Below are positions 23,072 to 33,238 of a DNA stretch of 35,843 nt, piece by piece (the first letter of the stretch is position 1; every line of letters begins with the position of its first letter). The notes below the pieces were generated by a model. It did not search any database. It was not told the origin of the DNA and saw only the letters and a list, made by a program, of their open reading frames with translations. This DNA comes from Clostridia bacterium (GTDB taxonomy: Bacteria; Bacillota_A; Clostridia; Oscillospirales; CAG-272), in assembly GCA_017453335.1 (NCBI GenBank), contig JAFTKI010000069.1:1-35843 (forward strand), in the 5' to 3' direction. Position numbers and translations under genes: made by a program.

Positions 23072-26000
23072 TCCACTCTTCTCCTTCCTTCTTGGAAATA
23101 TCGCCCACATCCAGCATCAGTACCTTGGAGATACCGTGCTCGGGCATGGTTACACCGTACAAACGGTCTGCAGCCGCCATCGTTCCGCGGCGGTGGGTGA
23201 TCATAATAAACTGCGTTCCGTGTGAATACCGCTTGATGTACTGTGCCAAGCGCTCAACGTTTACCTCGTCAAGTGCCGCCTCGATCTCGTCCAGAATACA
23301 GAACGGAGTGGGATTCACCTGCAAGATCGCAAAGAAGAGCGCAACGCCGATGAAGGCTTGCTCGCCGCCCGAAAGCTGCATCAGATTCTTGATGATCTTG
23401 CCGGGAGGTGCCGCCTTGATCTCGATACCGCTTTCCAGTACGTTTTCGGGATCGCTGAGAGACAGCTCGGCAGAACCGCCTCCAAACAGCTCGGAAAATA
23501 CCTTTCCGAAGTTTTCGTTGATCTTGTTGAAGGAATCCACAAACGAGGTCTTCATTTCGGTTTCCAGCTGCTCGATGATTCCGTTCAGATCCTTACGCGC
23601 CTTTTCCAGATCGGTGATCTGAGCATTCAAGCGATCGTAACGAGTCTTGACCTCTTCATATTTATTGACAGCATCCAGGTCTACCGAACCAATCGCGCGC
23701 AGCTTGTTGCGGCACTCTGTCTGCAATGCCATCATCTCACTGCGGTTTTCGCGTGTTACGGGAGGATAGCCCAATGCCACGGCATCGTTGCGCGTCAATT
23801 CGTAATCATCCCACAGCTTGGTGGAAAGCTTGTCCTGTGTATCGCGCAGAGCGGCAAGCTTGGACTCGCATTTGGTATATTCACGGAAGATCAGCTCCTT
23901 TTGATTCATACGATCCTGCAGCTTTGCGCGCAGATCGTTGAGCTTCCTCTCGAATTCGGAGCTGTCGTTTTCCACCTCGCCGCGCTTTGCGTTAAGTGCC
24001 TCCAGCTCGGCAGTGCCGGACGCATACGCCGCACGGTTGGCTTCCATTGCGATCTCGGTCAAACGGATCTGCTCGGATTGCGTATTGATCCGTGCAGAGA
24101 GCATCAAAAGCTCGTTGTTCAGCTTTTCCAAGCGCTCCTCGGTACCGTTTTTGAGCAAAATCGCGGTTTCGATATCCTTCTGCGTTTCGCTGATACGGAT
24201 CTGAAGCTCGGTCAGAGCCGATGCTACCTCATCACGGCGCAACAGCACGTCTCCGCGCTCGTTGTTTTTCTCGTTTCGGAAATCGGTCATTTCCCGGATA
24301 CGGTGCAACAGGTTCTTCTCCTCGGACGAAAGGCTTACGATGTCCTCCTCGTACCGAGCTCTTGCTTCTTCATATCCGCGCATATCCGCCTTCAGCTTTT
24401 CCAAAAGCGTATTGTTGGCATCCAGCTTGGCGCGAAGCTGCTCCAGCTGCGCACACTCGGTGTTTCGGAGCATCAGGATCACCTCTTTGCGATCCTCTGC
24501 GGAGTACTTTTTGCCCTCTATCTCTTCCAGTGCGTTTTGTGCTTCCTTTGCGGTTTTCTCAAGCATCTGTATCGACTTTTCAAGCGTTTGCAGCTCCTGC
24601 TCCAATCGCTTGATCTCGCCCGCTCTCGACAAAATACCGTTGCCTGTCCGCACGGAACCGCCCGTGAACGAACCGCCCGCGTTGATCTGCTGACCGTCCA
24701 AGGTCACAACACGTACACGGTAGCCCGTTGCTTTTGCCATTACGGTGGCGGTATCGATATTTTCAAAGACCAGCGTTCTGCCCAACAGCGAGGACAGCAC
24801 GTTTGCAAATTTGGGATCCGATGAAACCAGTGTATCGGCAACACCGACATATCCGGGATAACCCATTGCCTCATTCATTTCCTTGGTGGCAGTTGACGGG
24901 CGCATGGAGGTCAGAGGATAAAAGGTCGCGCGTCCCGCCTCTCCCTTTTTGAGCGCGTACATACAAGACTTCGCGGTGGATTCATCCTCCACAACGATGC
25001 TTTGCAGATTACTGCCCAACGCGATCTCGATCGCGGTCAGGAACCGGTCTTCCACCGACAGGATCTTGGAAAGCGGCCCGTACACGGTCCCGCAAGGCGC
25101 ACCGTGTGCATCGGTGATCCTTCTCTCCTCATAACGCTTCATCACGAAACGGATCGCGTGCGAATACCCTTCAAATTGCTCTTCCATCTGGCGGAAGGTA
25201 GCAATTCTTTGACGGATCGAATCACGGCGCAGCAGCTCGGCATTGAGCCGTCCGTTGGCGTTTTTGAGTCCCTCGTCGGCTTCCTCCACCTGTGTCTCCA
25301 GAGCGGTGACCTCACGGTCGATCTCGGTGATCTCGGCATCATATCCCGCAACAGTCTTTTCCTTTGCCTTGCATTGCGCGCCCAGATCCTCGGACACCAG
25401 TCGGTATCCCTCCAATTCGCTCAATGCAGAGCTGTTTTTATCGGTATCGGTATTTTTGGCGTTTTCCAGCACCGAAATACGAACCTTTACGTCAACGGCA
25501 TCGCCTTCCAGCACACGAATGTCCTCCAGAGCCTGTGCGATCACGCCCTCCAGCTCTGCATCCTTTTCGGAAAGCTGCTTTTGCTCGGTCTGCAGTGCGG
25601 CTTGCTCGGTGGCAAGATCGGATTCGGTCTTCTGCAATTCGCCGATCTTCTGTGCTTGTTTTGCACCTGCTTCGATCTCCTCCTGCACCGATTTTTCGGT
25701 ACTGGTGACCGATCCCTGCGTGGCGGCGATCAGATCCTTGGCATGGGCAACGGTATTTTCCGCAACGCGATACTCGCTGTCCAGCTTGTGGCAGATATCG
25801 GTCTGCTCACGGATCTTTTCCAGAAGTGCCTCAGATTCCTGCTTGGTTCCCTGTGCGGCTTCAAACAAGCGTTGGTTCTGCACGTTCAGCGATTGAATCC
25901 CGTCCTCGGCGTTTGCCAGATCAAAGGATGCGTGATTCATCGCCTCCTCTGCGGCAGTCAGCTCGCCGCGCAGCTTTTCGGTATCATACAGCCACAAGCT

Positions 26001-26738
26001 CACATCCGCGCGCTTTTTGTTCTCCATCAGCTCGATCGCCTTTTTCGCCTTCTCGGCTTCCTTTTGCAAGGGGCCGACCTGTGAGCTGACTTCAACGAAA
26101 ATATCGTTGACACGCGCCATATTTTCTTCGGCATCCTTCAGCTTGCGCTCGGCATCGTTCTTTTGATAGCGGTATTTTGCAATCCCCGAAGCATCCTCGA
26201 ACGCACTGCGGCGTTCTTCGCTCTTACGCGACACCATTTCGGCAATGCGTCCCTGACCGATGATCGAATAACCGTCACGACCGATACCCGTATTCATAAA
26301 CAGCTCATAAATATCCTTCAAGCGCACACCCTTGCGGTTGATGAAATATTCGCTCTCTCCCGCGCGATAATAACGGCGGGTAACGGTGACCTCATCGTAA
26401 GGACAATCCAGCTTTGCAAACTCGCCGCGGTTGTCAAAGGTGACCGATACCTCGGCATATCCCATCGGACGTCGGCTGTCGGCTCCTCCGAAGATAACGT
26501 CCTCCATTTTGGAACCGCGCAGACTTTTGGACGAAATTTCACCCAAAACCCAGCGCATCGCATCGGCAATATTGGATTTTCCCGAGCCGTTGGGACCAAC
26601 GATGACCGTAACGCCCCGTGCGGTGCTGTTGGCAGTCTCCACGCCCATTACCTCGATCGGTACCTGCGTTTCAAATACCAGCTTTGTCTTATCGGGAAAG
26701 GACTTGAAGCCTTGCAATTCCAGTGATTTCAGATACAC
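23055..26738 (-). CDS. smc: chromosome partition/condensation ATPase Smc
   Basis: A 1227-residue SMC protein that forms the DNA loop-extruding condensin core. Walker A GPNGSGKS is at 48-55. Two long coiled-coil arms flank a hinge in the middle (GTVYGPLSKILSVEDRF and following, with the glycine-rich GGSFTGGSVRTGNG), and the C-terminal head has LSGGEQAF and Walker B PFCILDEIEAALDE. Oddly, about 17 residues (centred on PIEVMGVETANS) are inserted between the FKSFPDKT strand and Walker A compared with the usual short turn. I chose the GTG at 26738 with AGGAGG 10 bases upstream; an earlier ATG would only add a non-family leader. No scpA or scpB lies in the window. Confidence 0.97.
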   Translation of the reverse strand: MYLKSLELQGFKSFPDKTKLVFETQVPIEVMGVETANSTARGVTVIVGPNGSGKSNIADAMRWVLGEISSKSLRGSKMEDVIFGGADSRRPMGYAEVSVTFDNRGEFAKLDCPYDEVTVTRRYYRAGESEYFINRKGVRLKDIYELFMNTGIGRDGYSIIGQGRIAEMVSRKSEERRSAFEDASGIAKYRYQKNDAERKLKDAEENMARVNDIFVEVSSQVGPLQKEAEKAKKAIELMENKKRADVSLWLYDTEKLRGELTAAEEAMNHASFDLANAEDGIQSLNVQNQRLFEAAQGTKQESEALLEKIREQTDICHKLDSEYRVAENTVAHAKDLIAATQGSVTSTEKSVQEEIEAGAKQAQKIGELQKTESDLATEQAALQTEQKQLSEKDAELEGVIAQALEDIRVLEGDAVDVKVRISVLENAKNTDTDKNSSALSELEGYRLVSEDLGAQCKAKEKTVAGYDAEITEIDREVTALETQVEEADEGLKNANGRLNAELLRRDSIRQRIATFRQMEEQFEGYSHAIRFVMKRYEERRITDAHGAPCGTVYGPLSKILSVEDRFLTAIEIALGSNLQSIVVEDESTAKSCMYALKKGEAGRATFYPLTSMRPSTATKEMNEAMGYPGYVGVADTLVSSDPKFANVLSSLLGRTLVFENIDTATVMAKATGYRVRVVTLDGQQINAGGSFTGGSVRTGNGILSRAGEIKRLEQELQTLEKSIQMLEKTAKEAQNALEEIEGKKYSAEDRKEVILMLRNTECAQLEQLRAKLDANNTLLEKLKADMRGYEEARARYEEDIVSLSSEEKNLLHRIREMTDFRNEKNNERGDVLLRRDEVASALTELQIRISETQKDIETAILLKNGTEERLEKLNNELLMLSARINTQSEQIRLTEIAMEANRAAYASGTAELEALNAKRGEVENDSSEFERKLNDLRAKLQDRMNQKELIFREYTKCESKLAALRDTQDKLSTKLWDDYELTRNDAVALGYPPVTRENRSEMMALQTECRNKLRAIGSVDLDAVNKYEEVKTRYDRLNAQITDLEKARKDLNGIIEQLETEMKTSFVDSFNKINENFGKVFSELFGGGSAELSLSDPENVLESGIEIKAAPPGKIIKNLMQLSGGEQAFIGVALFFAILQVNPTPFCILDEIEAALDEVNVERLAQYIKRYSHGTQFIMITHRRGTMAAADRLYGVTMPEHGISKVLMLDVGDISKKEGEEWNGIFG

Positions 26739-27778
26739 GGTTGTGATTCCTCCTCGTGTTGGAGCGCACCGCCCTGCCAAAGAGCCGGAATCGGTGCTTC
26801 CAAATTCTTCTTACCGACAATTTTTCGTACACGGGTATCGGTCTCCCGCAACAGTTTATCAAGATTGCATCTGTGCTGACCTACGTACTTGGAGATCTGC
26901 CGTTCGGGAAGGTATAACACCACTTCCCGTTTCAGCAGCCCCGTCGCACACAGCGATGCAAGCAATTTTTCATAGTAAAATTCATTTTGGACCATCTCTC
27001 CCAGTGCCGCATGGTTCGGACCCGCCATCACCTTATCGGCGGAAGAAAAATCTTCCCCCGCGCAAAGACCGATGCGGATACACGGAACACCATGCTCCGA
27101 AAAGATCTTCAACACTGCCGCAGAGCGTTTCACCGCACCGTCAACGGTCAGCGGCTCGTAAGAGCCGTCCTTCACCATCTCACACAAAGGCGTATCGTAA
27201 AACACCACCGTGGGATAGATCCGCGCGGCATCCGCGCCCATGGCACAGATCGTTTCGGCGGTAAAGATCTCGTCTTCGGAAGTTGCCTCGGGCAATCCGA
27301 TCATCATCTGCCCCACCAGTGAAAAGCCTGCCGCCTTTATCATCCTGCATGCCGCCGCAGCTTGCTTTGCGGTATGTCCCCGGCGCGATGCAGTCAAAAC
27401 AGAGTCGCGCATGCTTTGCAGTCCCAGCTCGATCGTTCCGACCGAATAGCGTGACAGGATCTCCAGAATCTCATCGGATATGTAGTCGGGACGGGTGGAA
27501 AGACGGATCGATTGCACTCTGCCCGTCTTGACATATCGCTCGGCGCGCTCCAAAAGATCGATCATCAGCTCACGGTCAATTCCCGTAAACGAACCGCCGA
27601 AAAAGGCGATCTCGGTGTCACAATCCTCGGGGATCGTGGAAAGTGCTGTTTCAACGATCTTTTCCATGTCATTCGGGCAAAATTCGCGGCATCCCGATAT
27701 TGAGCGTTGATTACAAAACACGCATTGATTCGGACAGCCTAAATGCGGAATAAAAACAGGGATATTGCGGTGCGGCAT
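26729..27778 (-). CDS. radical SAM protein, Elp3-like
   Basis: A 349-residue radical SAM enzyme with the iron-sulfur ligands Cys15, Cys19 and Cys22 (CPNQCVFC). FFGGSFTGI, the LSTRPDYIS segment and IELGLQSM place it in the Elp3/MiaB/NifB-like branch, related to the HemN-type and YhcC-like proteins. An Elp3 acetyltransferase domain is absent. The substrate is unknown. Clostridia usually carry this gene between rnc and smc. The ATG at 27778 starts one base before the rnc stop region; a TTG at 27796 inside rnc is an alternative. Its 3' end overlaps the smc start by 10 bases. Confidence 0.85.
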   Translation of the reverse strand: MPHRNIPVFIPHLGCPNQCVFCNQRSISGCREFCPNDMEKIVETALSTIPEDCDTEIAFFGGSFTGIDRELMIDLLERAERYVKTGRVQSIRLSTRPDYISDEILEILSRYSVGTIELGLQSMRDSVLTASRRGHTAKQAAAACRMIKAAGFSLVGQMMIGLPEATSEDEIFTAETICAMGADAARIYPTVVFYDTPLCEMVKDGSYEPLTVDGAVKRSAAVLKIFSEHGVPCIRIGLCAGEDFSSADKVMAGPNHAALGEMVQNEFYYEKLLASLCATGLLKREVVLYLPERQISKYVGQHRCNLDKLLRETDTRVRKIVGKKNLEAPIPALWQGGALQHEEESQPCI

Positions 27779-27779
27779 T

Positions 27780-28496
27780 TCAGCTTTTGAGTGCAAACAG
27801 CTTCATCGCGTCATGCGCCGCCGCCTGCTCCGCATTTTTCTTGGAATGTCCGCTTCCCGTACCGATGCGATTGGAATCAAGATATACCTCCACGGAGAAG
27901 GTCTTATTGTGGTCGGGGCCGCTTTCACTGACGATCCTGTATTCCAGCTCTCCGCCGTCCTTTTGAACAAACTCCTGGAGTCTTGATTTGTAGTCATCGT
28001 GATAGCCGCCCGACTGCGGGATCAGATCTGCCGCTTCCTTGATAAACGGAAGCAAAAACTTTGCAACAGCATCCAATCCGTTAAGTGCGCCCGCATCGAG
28101 ATAGATTGCGGCAAGTGTTGCCTCAAAGGCATCGGCAATCACGGCATCCTTATCGGCGCCGCCGCTGTTGCGCTCGCCCTTTCCCAGCATCAGAAATTCT
28201 CCAAGCCCCAATTTGCGAGCGTAGGAAGCCAGCGCCTCCTCGCGCACGAGAGCCGCACGCATACGCGTCAGGTCTCCCTCGGGCAATTCGGGATATTGAC
28301 GGTACAAAAAGTCACTGGTGATCAGCGACAGCACCGAGTCTCCCAGAAATTCCAGCCGCTCGTTGCAAAGCAGATGGTGTCTGGGATTTCCCGTTTCGTT
28401 GGCATAAGAAGAGTGTGTCATCGCACGACGCAGATACTCTTCGTTTGCAAAGCGATATCCCATTCGGTTCTGTAGCTCCTGCAAGGATATTCCCAT
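27780..28496 (-). CDS. rnc: ribonuclease III
   Basis: A 238-residue double-stranded RNA endonuclease that processes rRNA precursors and other structured RNAs. The catalytic domain carries the signature NERLEFLGDS with Glu46, Glu49 and Asp53, and the second metal cluster Asp122 and Glu125 in ADAFEATLAA. A double-stranded RNA-binding domain spans about 163-236 (YKSRLQEFVQK, then the GSGHSKKNAEQAAAHDAMK helix). The ribosome site AAGGAG is about 11 bases before the ATG. It starts 27 bases after plsX with no acpP gene in between. Confidence 0.97.
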   Translation of the reverse strand: MGISLQELQNRMGYRFANEEYLRRAMTHSSYANETGNPRHHLLCNERLEFLGDSVLSLITSDFLYRQYPELPEGDLTRMRAALVREEALASYARKLGLGEFLMLGKGERNSGGADKDAVIADAFEATLAAIYLDAGALNGLDAVAKFLLPFIKEAADLIPQSGGYHDDYKSRLQEFVQKDGGELEYRIVSESGPDHNKTFSVEVYLDSNRIGTGSGHSKKNAEQAAAHDAMKLFALKS

Positions 28497-28523
28497 GTCA
28501 AAAATCTCTCCTTTTGTAGTGCA

Positions 28524-29555
28524 TTAAGTGGTTTCGTTTGCCTCGCGCTCCGCCTTTTTACGGGCAGTATACGCGTTTGCCGCCTCAGCGATCTCCTCAA
28601 GGGCTCCCGACGAAGCATATTCAACAGCCTGACGGATCGCGTTCTTGAAGGCTCTTGCATCCGAAGATCCGTGTGCCTTGATCACAGGCTTGGAAATTCC
28701 CAAAATCGGAGCTCCGCCCGTTTCGGCAGGATCAAAGGTCTTTTTCATTGCCTTCAGCTTTGATTTGAGCAAGAGGTATGCCAGCACACCCGAAGTTCCC
28801 TTGAACATTGCCTTCATTTTTTTCAGCATCAGCTTCAAAGCACCCTCGGAGCTTTTGAGCAGAATATTGCCAAGGAAGCCGTCGGTCACGATCACGTCGC
28901 AGGTATCGAACGGAAGCACGCTTCCCTCGATATTTCCAACAAAGTTGACCGCCGTTTGCGCGGAAAGGATCTTGTATGCCGCTTGCTGCAGCTCGGTTCC
29001 CTTACATTCCTCGGCACCGTTGTTGAGAAGTCCCACGCGCGGATCCTCAACACCAAACATTTTTTTCATATATGCCGAGCCGATCACCGCGAACATCTCC
29101 AAATTTTCGGGAGAAACAGTGATGTTTGCACCCGAGTCAAGCAACAGAACAGGCACCTGGAAGGGCATGATCGTACCAATACCTGCGCGTTGAACTCCCT
29201 TGAGCTTGCGCACGATCAGCGTAGCGCCCGTAAACAGTGCGCCCGTGTTTCCCGTGCTGACAAATGCGTCACCCTTCCCCTCGGCAAGCAGCTTTAAGCC
29301 GACAGCCATGGAAGAATCCTTTTTCGTGCGTGTGACGCACAGAGGATCGTCCTCCATTGTGATCACGCTCTCGGTGTGTACAACCTCCACACAGGAAAGA
29401 TCAAAGCCTTCCTCGGCGGCGATCTTTTCGATCTCGGTGCGGTCTCCCACCAGAATCATTTCTATATTCTTCAACTCCCGTACAGCGGCGATCGCGCCCT
29501 TTACGGTTTGGAGAGGAGCATTGTCTCCTCCCATTACATCTACGATAATTTTCAT
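28524..29555 (-). CDS. plsX: phosphate acyltransferase PlsX
   Basis: A 343-residue peripheral membrane enzyme that converts acyl-ACP to acyl-phosphate, the donor for PlsY in phospholipid synthesis. Family landmarks are the opening KIIVDVMGGDNAP, the STGNTGAL loop, VLLLDSGAN, GLLNNGAEECKGT and the FVGNIEGS/CDVIVTDGFLGNILLKSSEG block. AGAGG precedes the ATG. Neither acpP nor fapR, which often flank plsX in Bacillota, is present here. Confidence 0.97.
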   Translation of the reverse strand: MKIIVDVMGGDNAPLQTVKGAIAAVRELKNIEMILVGDRTEIEKIAAEEGFDLSCVEVVHTESVITMEDDPLCVTRTKKDSSMAVGLKLLAEGKGDAFVSTGNTGALFTGATLIVRKLKGVQRAGIGTIMPFQVPVLLLDSGANITVSPENLEMFAVIGSAYMKKMFGVEDPRVGLLNNGAEECKGTELQQAAYKILSAQTAVNFVGNIEGSVLPFDTCDVIVTDGFLGNILLKSSEGALKLMLKKMKAMFKGTSGVLAYLLLKSKLKAMKKTFDPAETGGAPILGISKPVIKAHGSSDARAFKNAIRQAVEYASSGALEEIAEAANAYTARKKAEREANETT

Positions 29556-29577
29556 GTTTCGACCTCTTTCTCGGGTC

Positions 29578-30906
29578 TTAAGACTCGGTTACAAGCAAGC
29601 CGTCGATCGCCGACAAGGCTCTCTCGGCAAGCTTTTCGTTTTTCGCGGTCTTTCCACCCTTTACGCGGTATCCAAGCAAAGGAACGATTCCGAAATTGGC
29701 ATTCATGGGTGCGAATGCGCCAACGCCGCCTCGGCTGACGTACGCCGCCATCGCTCCCAGCATCGTTTCCTCGGGGAAAATCAAGGCATCCTTTGCCATT
29801 GCGCGCAAAGCCGCGTTGATGCCTGCCACCAAGCCGCTTCCCGCCGACTCCACATATCCTTCCACGCCTGTCATCTGTCCCGCAAAAAAGATATTGGGAC
29901 GCGCTCTCATCGAATAGGTCTCGGAAAGCACATCGGGCGAATTGAGGTAGGTATTGCGGTGCATCACGCCGTAGCGCAAAAACTCGGCATTTTCCAGTCC
30001 CGGGATCATCCGAAAAACACGGCGTTGCTCGGGGAATGTCAGGTGCGTCTGGAATCCCACCAGATTGAACATGGTACCTGCAGTATTCTCCTTGCGCAGC
30101 TGCACCACCGCATACGCCTCCTTCCCCACACGGGGATCGATCAAGCCCACCGGCTTCATCGGGCCGTAGCGCAGCGTATCGCGGCCGCGCCTTGCCATGA
30201 CCTCCACGGGCATACAGCCCTCAAAGACCTTGAGCGATTTCTGACTTTCGCGGTCAAATTCCTTAAGCGTTGCCTCCTCGGCCCCGATCAGCGCCTCGTA
30301 AAAGGCATTGTACTGTTCCTCATTCATCGGACAGTTGATGTAATCGGCATCCCCCTTATCATAGCGTGATGCGAAGTACGCCACGTCCATGTTGATCGAC
30401 GCATAATCAACGATCGGTGCCGCCGCGTCGAAAAAGTGCAAGCCTGTACATCCCAAGGTGTTGGCAATGTAGTCTGCCATCGGCTCGGAGGTCAAGGGCC
30501 CCGTGGCGATCACGGTGATCTCCCCGTCACACACCGAATCCACTTCGCGCTCGACCACCTCGATCAAAGGACAGGAACGGATCTTTTCGGTGATATACCG
30601 AGAAAACAGGACACGATCCACGGCAAGCGCCGATCCTGCGGGAACGCGGGTGGCATCCGCCGCCTCCATCACGAGAGAACCCATGCGGCGCATCTCTTCC
30701 TTGAGCAAGCCTACTGCGTTGGCGGTGCTGTCCGATCGCAACGAGTTGGAGCAGACAAGCTCCGCAAATTCGGGAGCGTGATGCGCGGGGGTATATTTTT
30801 GCGGCTTCATTTCATAAAGCTTGACCGAAACGCCAAGGCGCGCGGCTTGCCATGCCGCCTCACAGCCCGCAAGCCCTGCGCCGAAAATATGAACCGCTTT
30901 AGTCAT
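29578..30906 (-). CDS. trmFO: methylenetetrahydrofolate-tRNA-(uracil-5-)-methyltransferase TrmFO
   Basis: A 442-residue FAD enzyme that makes ribothymidine-54 in the T-loop of tRNAs, taking the methyl carbon from methylene-THF. The FAD-binding IFGAGLAGCEAAWQAARLG is at the N-terminus. PAHHAPEFAELVCSNSLRSD, ATGPLTSEP, CPMNEEQYNAFYEAL, RYGPMKPVGL and FFAGQMTGVEGYVESAGSGL are all family hallmarks. The ATG overlaps the topA stop by eight bases, and GAGG lies about 12 bases in front. The topA-trmFO order is conserved across Bacillota. Confidence 0.97.
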   Translation of the reverse strand: MTKAVHIFGAGLAGCEAAWQAARLGVSVKLYEMKPQKYTPAHHAPEFAELVCSNSLRSDSTANAVGLLKEEMRRMGSLVMEAADATRVPAGSALAVDRVLFSRYITEKIRSCPLIEVVEREVDSVCDGEITVIATGPLTSEPMADYIANTLGCTGLHFFDAAAPIVDYASINMDVAYFASRYDKGDADYINCPMNEEQYNAFYEALIGAEEATLKEFDRESQKSLKVFEGCMPVEVMARRGRDTLRYGPMKPVGLIDPRVGKEAYAVVQLRKENTAGTMFNLVGFQTHLTFPEQRRVFRMIPGLENAEFLRYGVMHRNTYLNSPDVLSETYSMRARPNIFFAGQMTGVEGYVESAGSGLVAGINAALRAMAKDALIFPEETMLGAMAAYVSRGGVGAFAPMNANFGIVPLLGYRVKGGKTAKNEKLAERALSAIDGLLVTES

Positions 30907-33214
30907 TGCTTTGATGATCCTCTGCAGCGGCGATCTCGCGCGAATATCCGCACGCCTTGTCCTGACAGATCAAAAGATTCTTGCCCTTCTTTCGGAACAG
31001 TATCTTCCCACACTGCGGACATTTTTCATTGGTGGGCAGATCCCAAGACGAAAAATCACACTCGGGATATTTCTCACAGCTATAGAACACGGTATGACTT
31101 CTGCCATACTTCGTGATCACCTTTGCGCCGCACTTGGGACAGTTCACACCCGTCTCACGCACACGCGCCTTTGTAAATTTACATTCGGGATAGTTTGCGC
31201 AAGCATAGAAGCTGCCGAACTTACCCGTGCGAAGCACCATATCGCCGCCGCATTTTTCGCACTTGAAATCGGCGATCACGGGTGCCTTTTTCTCGTTCTC
31301 CTCCTCAGCTTCTCCCTCGTTCTCCTGAGCGGGAGCCGTCAGAGGCTTGGTCGAGCGGCAGGTGGGATAATTGGGACAAGCGGCAAATTTGCCAAAGCGT
31401 CCGTTTCTGACGATCATCCGACTTCCGCACTTGTCGCACAAAAGATCGGTCTCTTCGGGCGGGACCTCGATGCTATTGCTGCCGATCGCCTTTTCGGCAA
31501 GCTCAAGCTGCACCGAAAAATCCTTCCAGAAGCCGCTCAATACGTTGAGCATGGTCTCCTGACCTTCCTCGATACGGTCCAGATCATCCTCCATTTCTGC
31601 GGTGAAATCGTAATCCATGATCGATGCGAAATGCTCCATCATCAGCTTATTGGTCACCTCTCCCAAAGGAGTGGGAACAAATGCTTTTCCCTTGCCCTCT
31701 TGCTTGACATAATTACGGGCAAGAATGGTTGCAATGATGGCAACGTAGGTACTGGGACGGCCGATGCCGAGATCGCGCAGCGTTTCAACCAGCGACGACG
31801 CGTTGTAGCGTGCGGGCGGCTCGGTGAAGTGCTGAGTCAGGTTGGCATCGTCGGCATCCAGCTTCTGCCCCGATTCAAGCTCGGGCAGGCTGATATCCTT
31901 AACCTCGGCAGGATCGTCGGCGTTATTGCGCGACTCTTCCTCGCTCTGCTCATACAGTGCCATGTAGCCGGGGAATTTGATCGAATAACCGCTGGTACGG
32001 AAAATATAGCCGTTGCAGATAAAGTCGATCGAAATGGTATCCAAAACAGCAGATTCCATCTGGCTGGCAATAAAGCACTCCCAGATCAGCTTGTAAAGCT
32101 TGAACTGATCGTTTGTCAGATTCTTACGGATCATACGAGGCTCCAGATCCACGCGGGAGGGACGGATGGCTTCGTGTGCGTCCTGTGCATCTGCCTTGGA
32201 CTTATAAACACGGGGCGTTTCGGGGCAGTACTCTGCTCCGTATTTCTGCTGGATATATCCGCGTGCCGCCTCCTGCGCGTCGGCAGAAATGCGAACCGAG
32301 TCGGTACGCATATAGGTGATAAGACCTTGCGCGCCGCCAAACTCCGAACCAACGTTGATACCTTCATAAAGCTCCTGTGCAACCTTCATGGTACGCTGGG
32401 GCTGGAAGCCCAGCTTACGGTATGCCTCCTGTTGCAGAGTCGCGGTGGTAAAGGGTGCCGCGGGGGTTTTGTGTCTGGGTGCTTTCTTGACGCTGTGAAC
32501 CGTATATTGCTTGCCGTTTACCGCATTGGCAACCGCCTGTGCCTCGGCCTCGTTATTCAAACGAACCTTTCCGTTCTCGTCTCCGAAGAAATGCACCACA
32601 AAGGACTTCTTGTCATCGCTGTGCAGCATGGCATCGATCGACCAATACTCTTCGGGCACAAAATTACGGATCTTCTCTTCTCTTTCCACGATAATACGGG
32701 TAGCCACCGACTGAACGCGTCCTGCGCTGAGTCCGCTCTTGACATTTTTCCAAAGCAGAGGACTGAGCTTGTAGCCCACGATACGGTCAAAGATACGGCG
32801 GGTCTGCTGAGAGTTGACCAGATTCATATCGATCTTGCGGGGGGACTTGATCGCCGCCTTCACCGCACTCTTGGTAACCTCGTGGAAGCAGATACGCTGA
32901 GTCTTTTCTACAGGAATTCCCAATGCAACCGCCAGATGCCATGCAATCGCCTCACCTTCGCGGTCAGGGTCGGTTGCAAGGTAGATCTTGTTTGCCGCTT
33001 TGGCCTCTTTGCGGATCTCCTTGATCAGGTCCCCCTTTCCCCGAATATTGATATAGTGCGCGTCGAAATTGTTTTCAATATCAACGCCAAGCGTGCTTTT
33101 GGGCAGATCGCGCACGTGTCCGAACGACGCGATGACCTTGTAATTCGTTCCCAGATATCCTTTTACGGTAGCCGCCTTGGAGGGAGACTCCATAATCACC
33201 AGATTGTTTGCCAT
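30899..33214 (-). CDS. topA: DNA topoisomerase I
   Basis: A 771-residue type IA topoisomerase that relaxes negative supercoils. The Toprim domain has Glu9 (IMESPSKAATVKGYLG) and the Asp82/Asp84/Glu86 triad (ATDPDREGEAIAWH). The active-site tyrosine is Tyr301 in GLITYMRTDSVRIS. The C-terminal part carries four zinc-ribbon modules beginning with CDKC, CEKC, CPKC and CPQC. The last has the spacing of a worn copy but keeps four cysteines. AAAGGA is 7 bases before the ATG. It is followed by trmFO and preceded by dprA in the usual order. Confidence 0.98.
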   Translation of the reverse strand: MANNLVIMESPSKAATVKGYLGTNYKVIASFGHVRDLPKSTLGVDIENNFDAHYINIRGKGDLIKEIRKEAKAANKIYLATDPDREGEAIAWHLAVALGIPVEKTQRICFHEVTKSAVKAAIKSPRKIDMNLVNSQQTRRIFDRIVGYKLSPLLWKNVKSGLSAGRVQSVATRIIVEREEKIRNFVPEEYWSIDAMLHSDDKKSFVVHFFGDENGKVRLNNEAEAQAVANAVNGKQYTVHSVKKAPRHKTPAAPFTTATLQQEAYRKLGFQPQRTMKVAQELYEGINVGSEFGGAQGLITYMRTDSVRISADAQEAARGYIQQKYGAEYCPETPRVYKSKADAQDAHEAIRPSRVDLEPRMIRKNLTNDQFKLYKLIWECFIASQMESAVLDTISIDFICNGYIFRTSGYSIKFPGYMALYEQSEEESRNNADDPAEVKDISLPELESGQKLDADDANLTQHFTEPPARYNASSLVETLRDLGIGRPSTYVAIIATILARNYVKQEGKGKAFVPTPLGEVTNKLMMEHFASIMDYDFTAEMEDDLDRIEEGQETMLNVLSGFWKDFSVQLELAEKAIGSNSIEVPPEETDLLCDKCGSRMIVRNGRFGKFAACPNYPTCRSTKPLTAPAQENEGEAEEENEKKAPVIADFKCEKCGGDMVLRTGKFGSFYACANYPECKFTKARVRETGVNCPKCGAKVITKYGRSHTVFYSCEKYPECDFSSWDLPTNEKCPQCGKILFRKKGKNLLICQDKACGYSREIAAAEDHQSND

Positions 33215-33238
33215 ATAGGGTTCCTTTCTTATTTCAAA

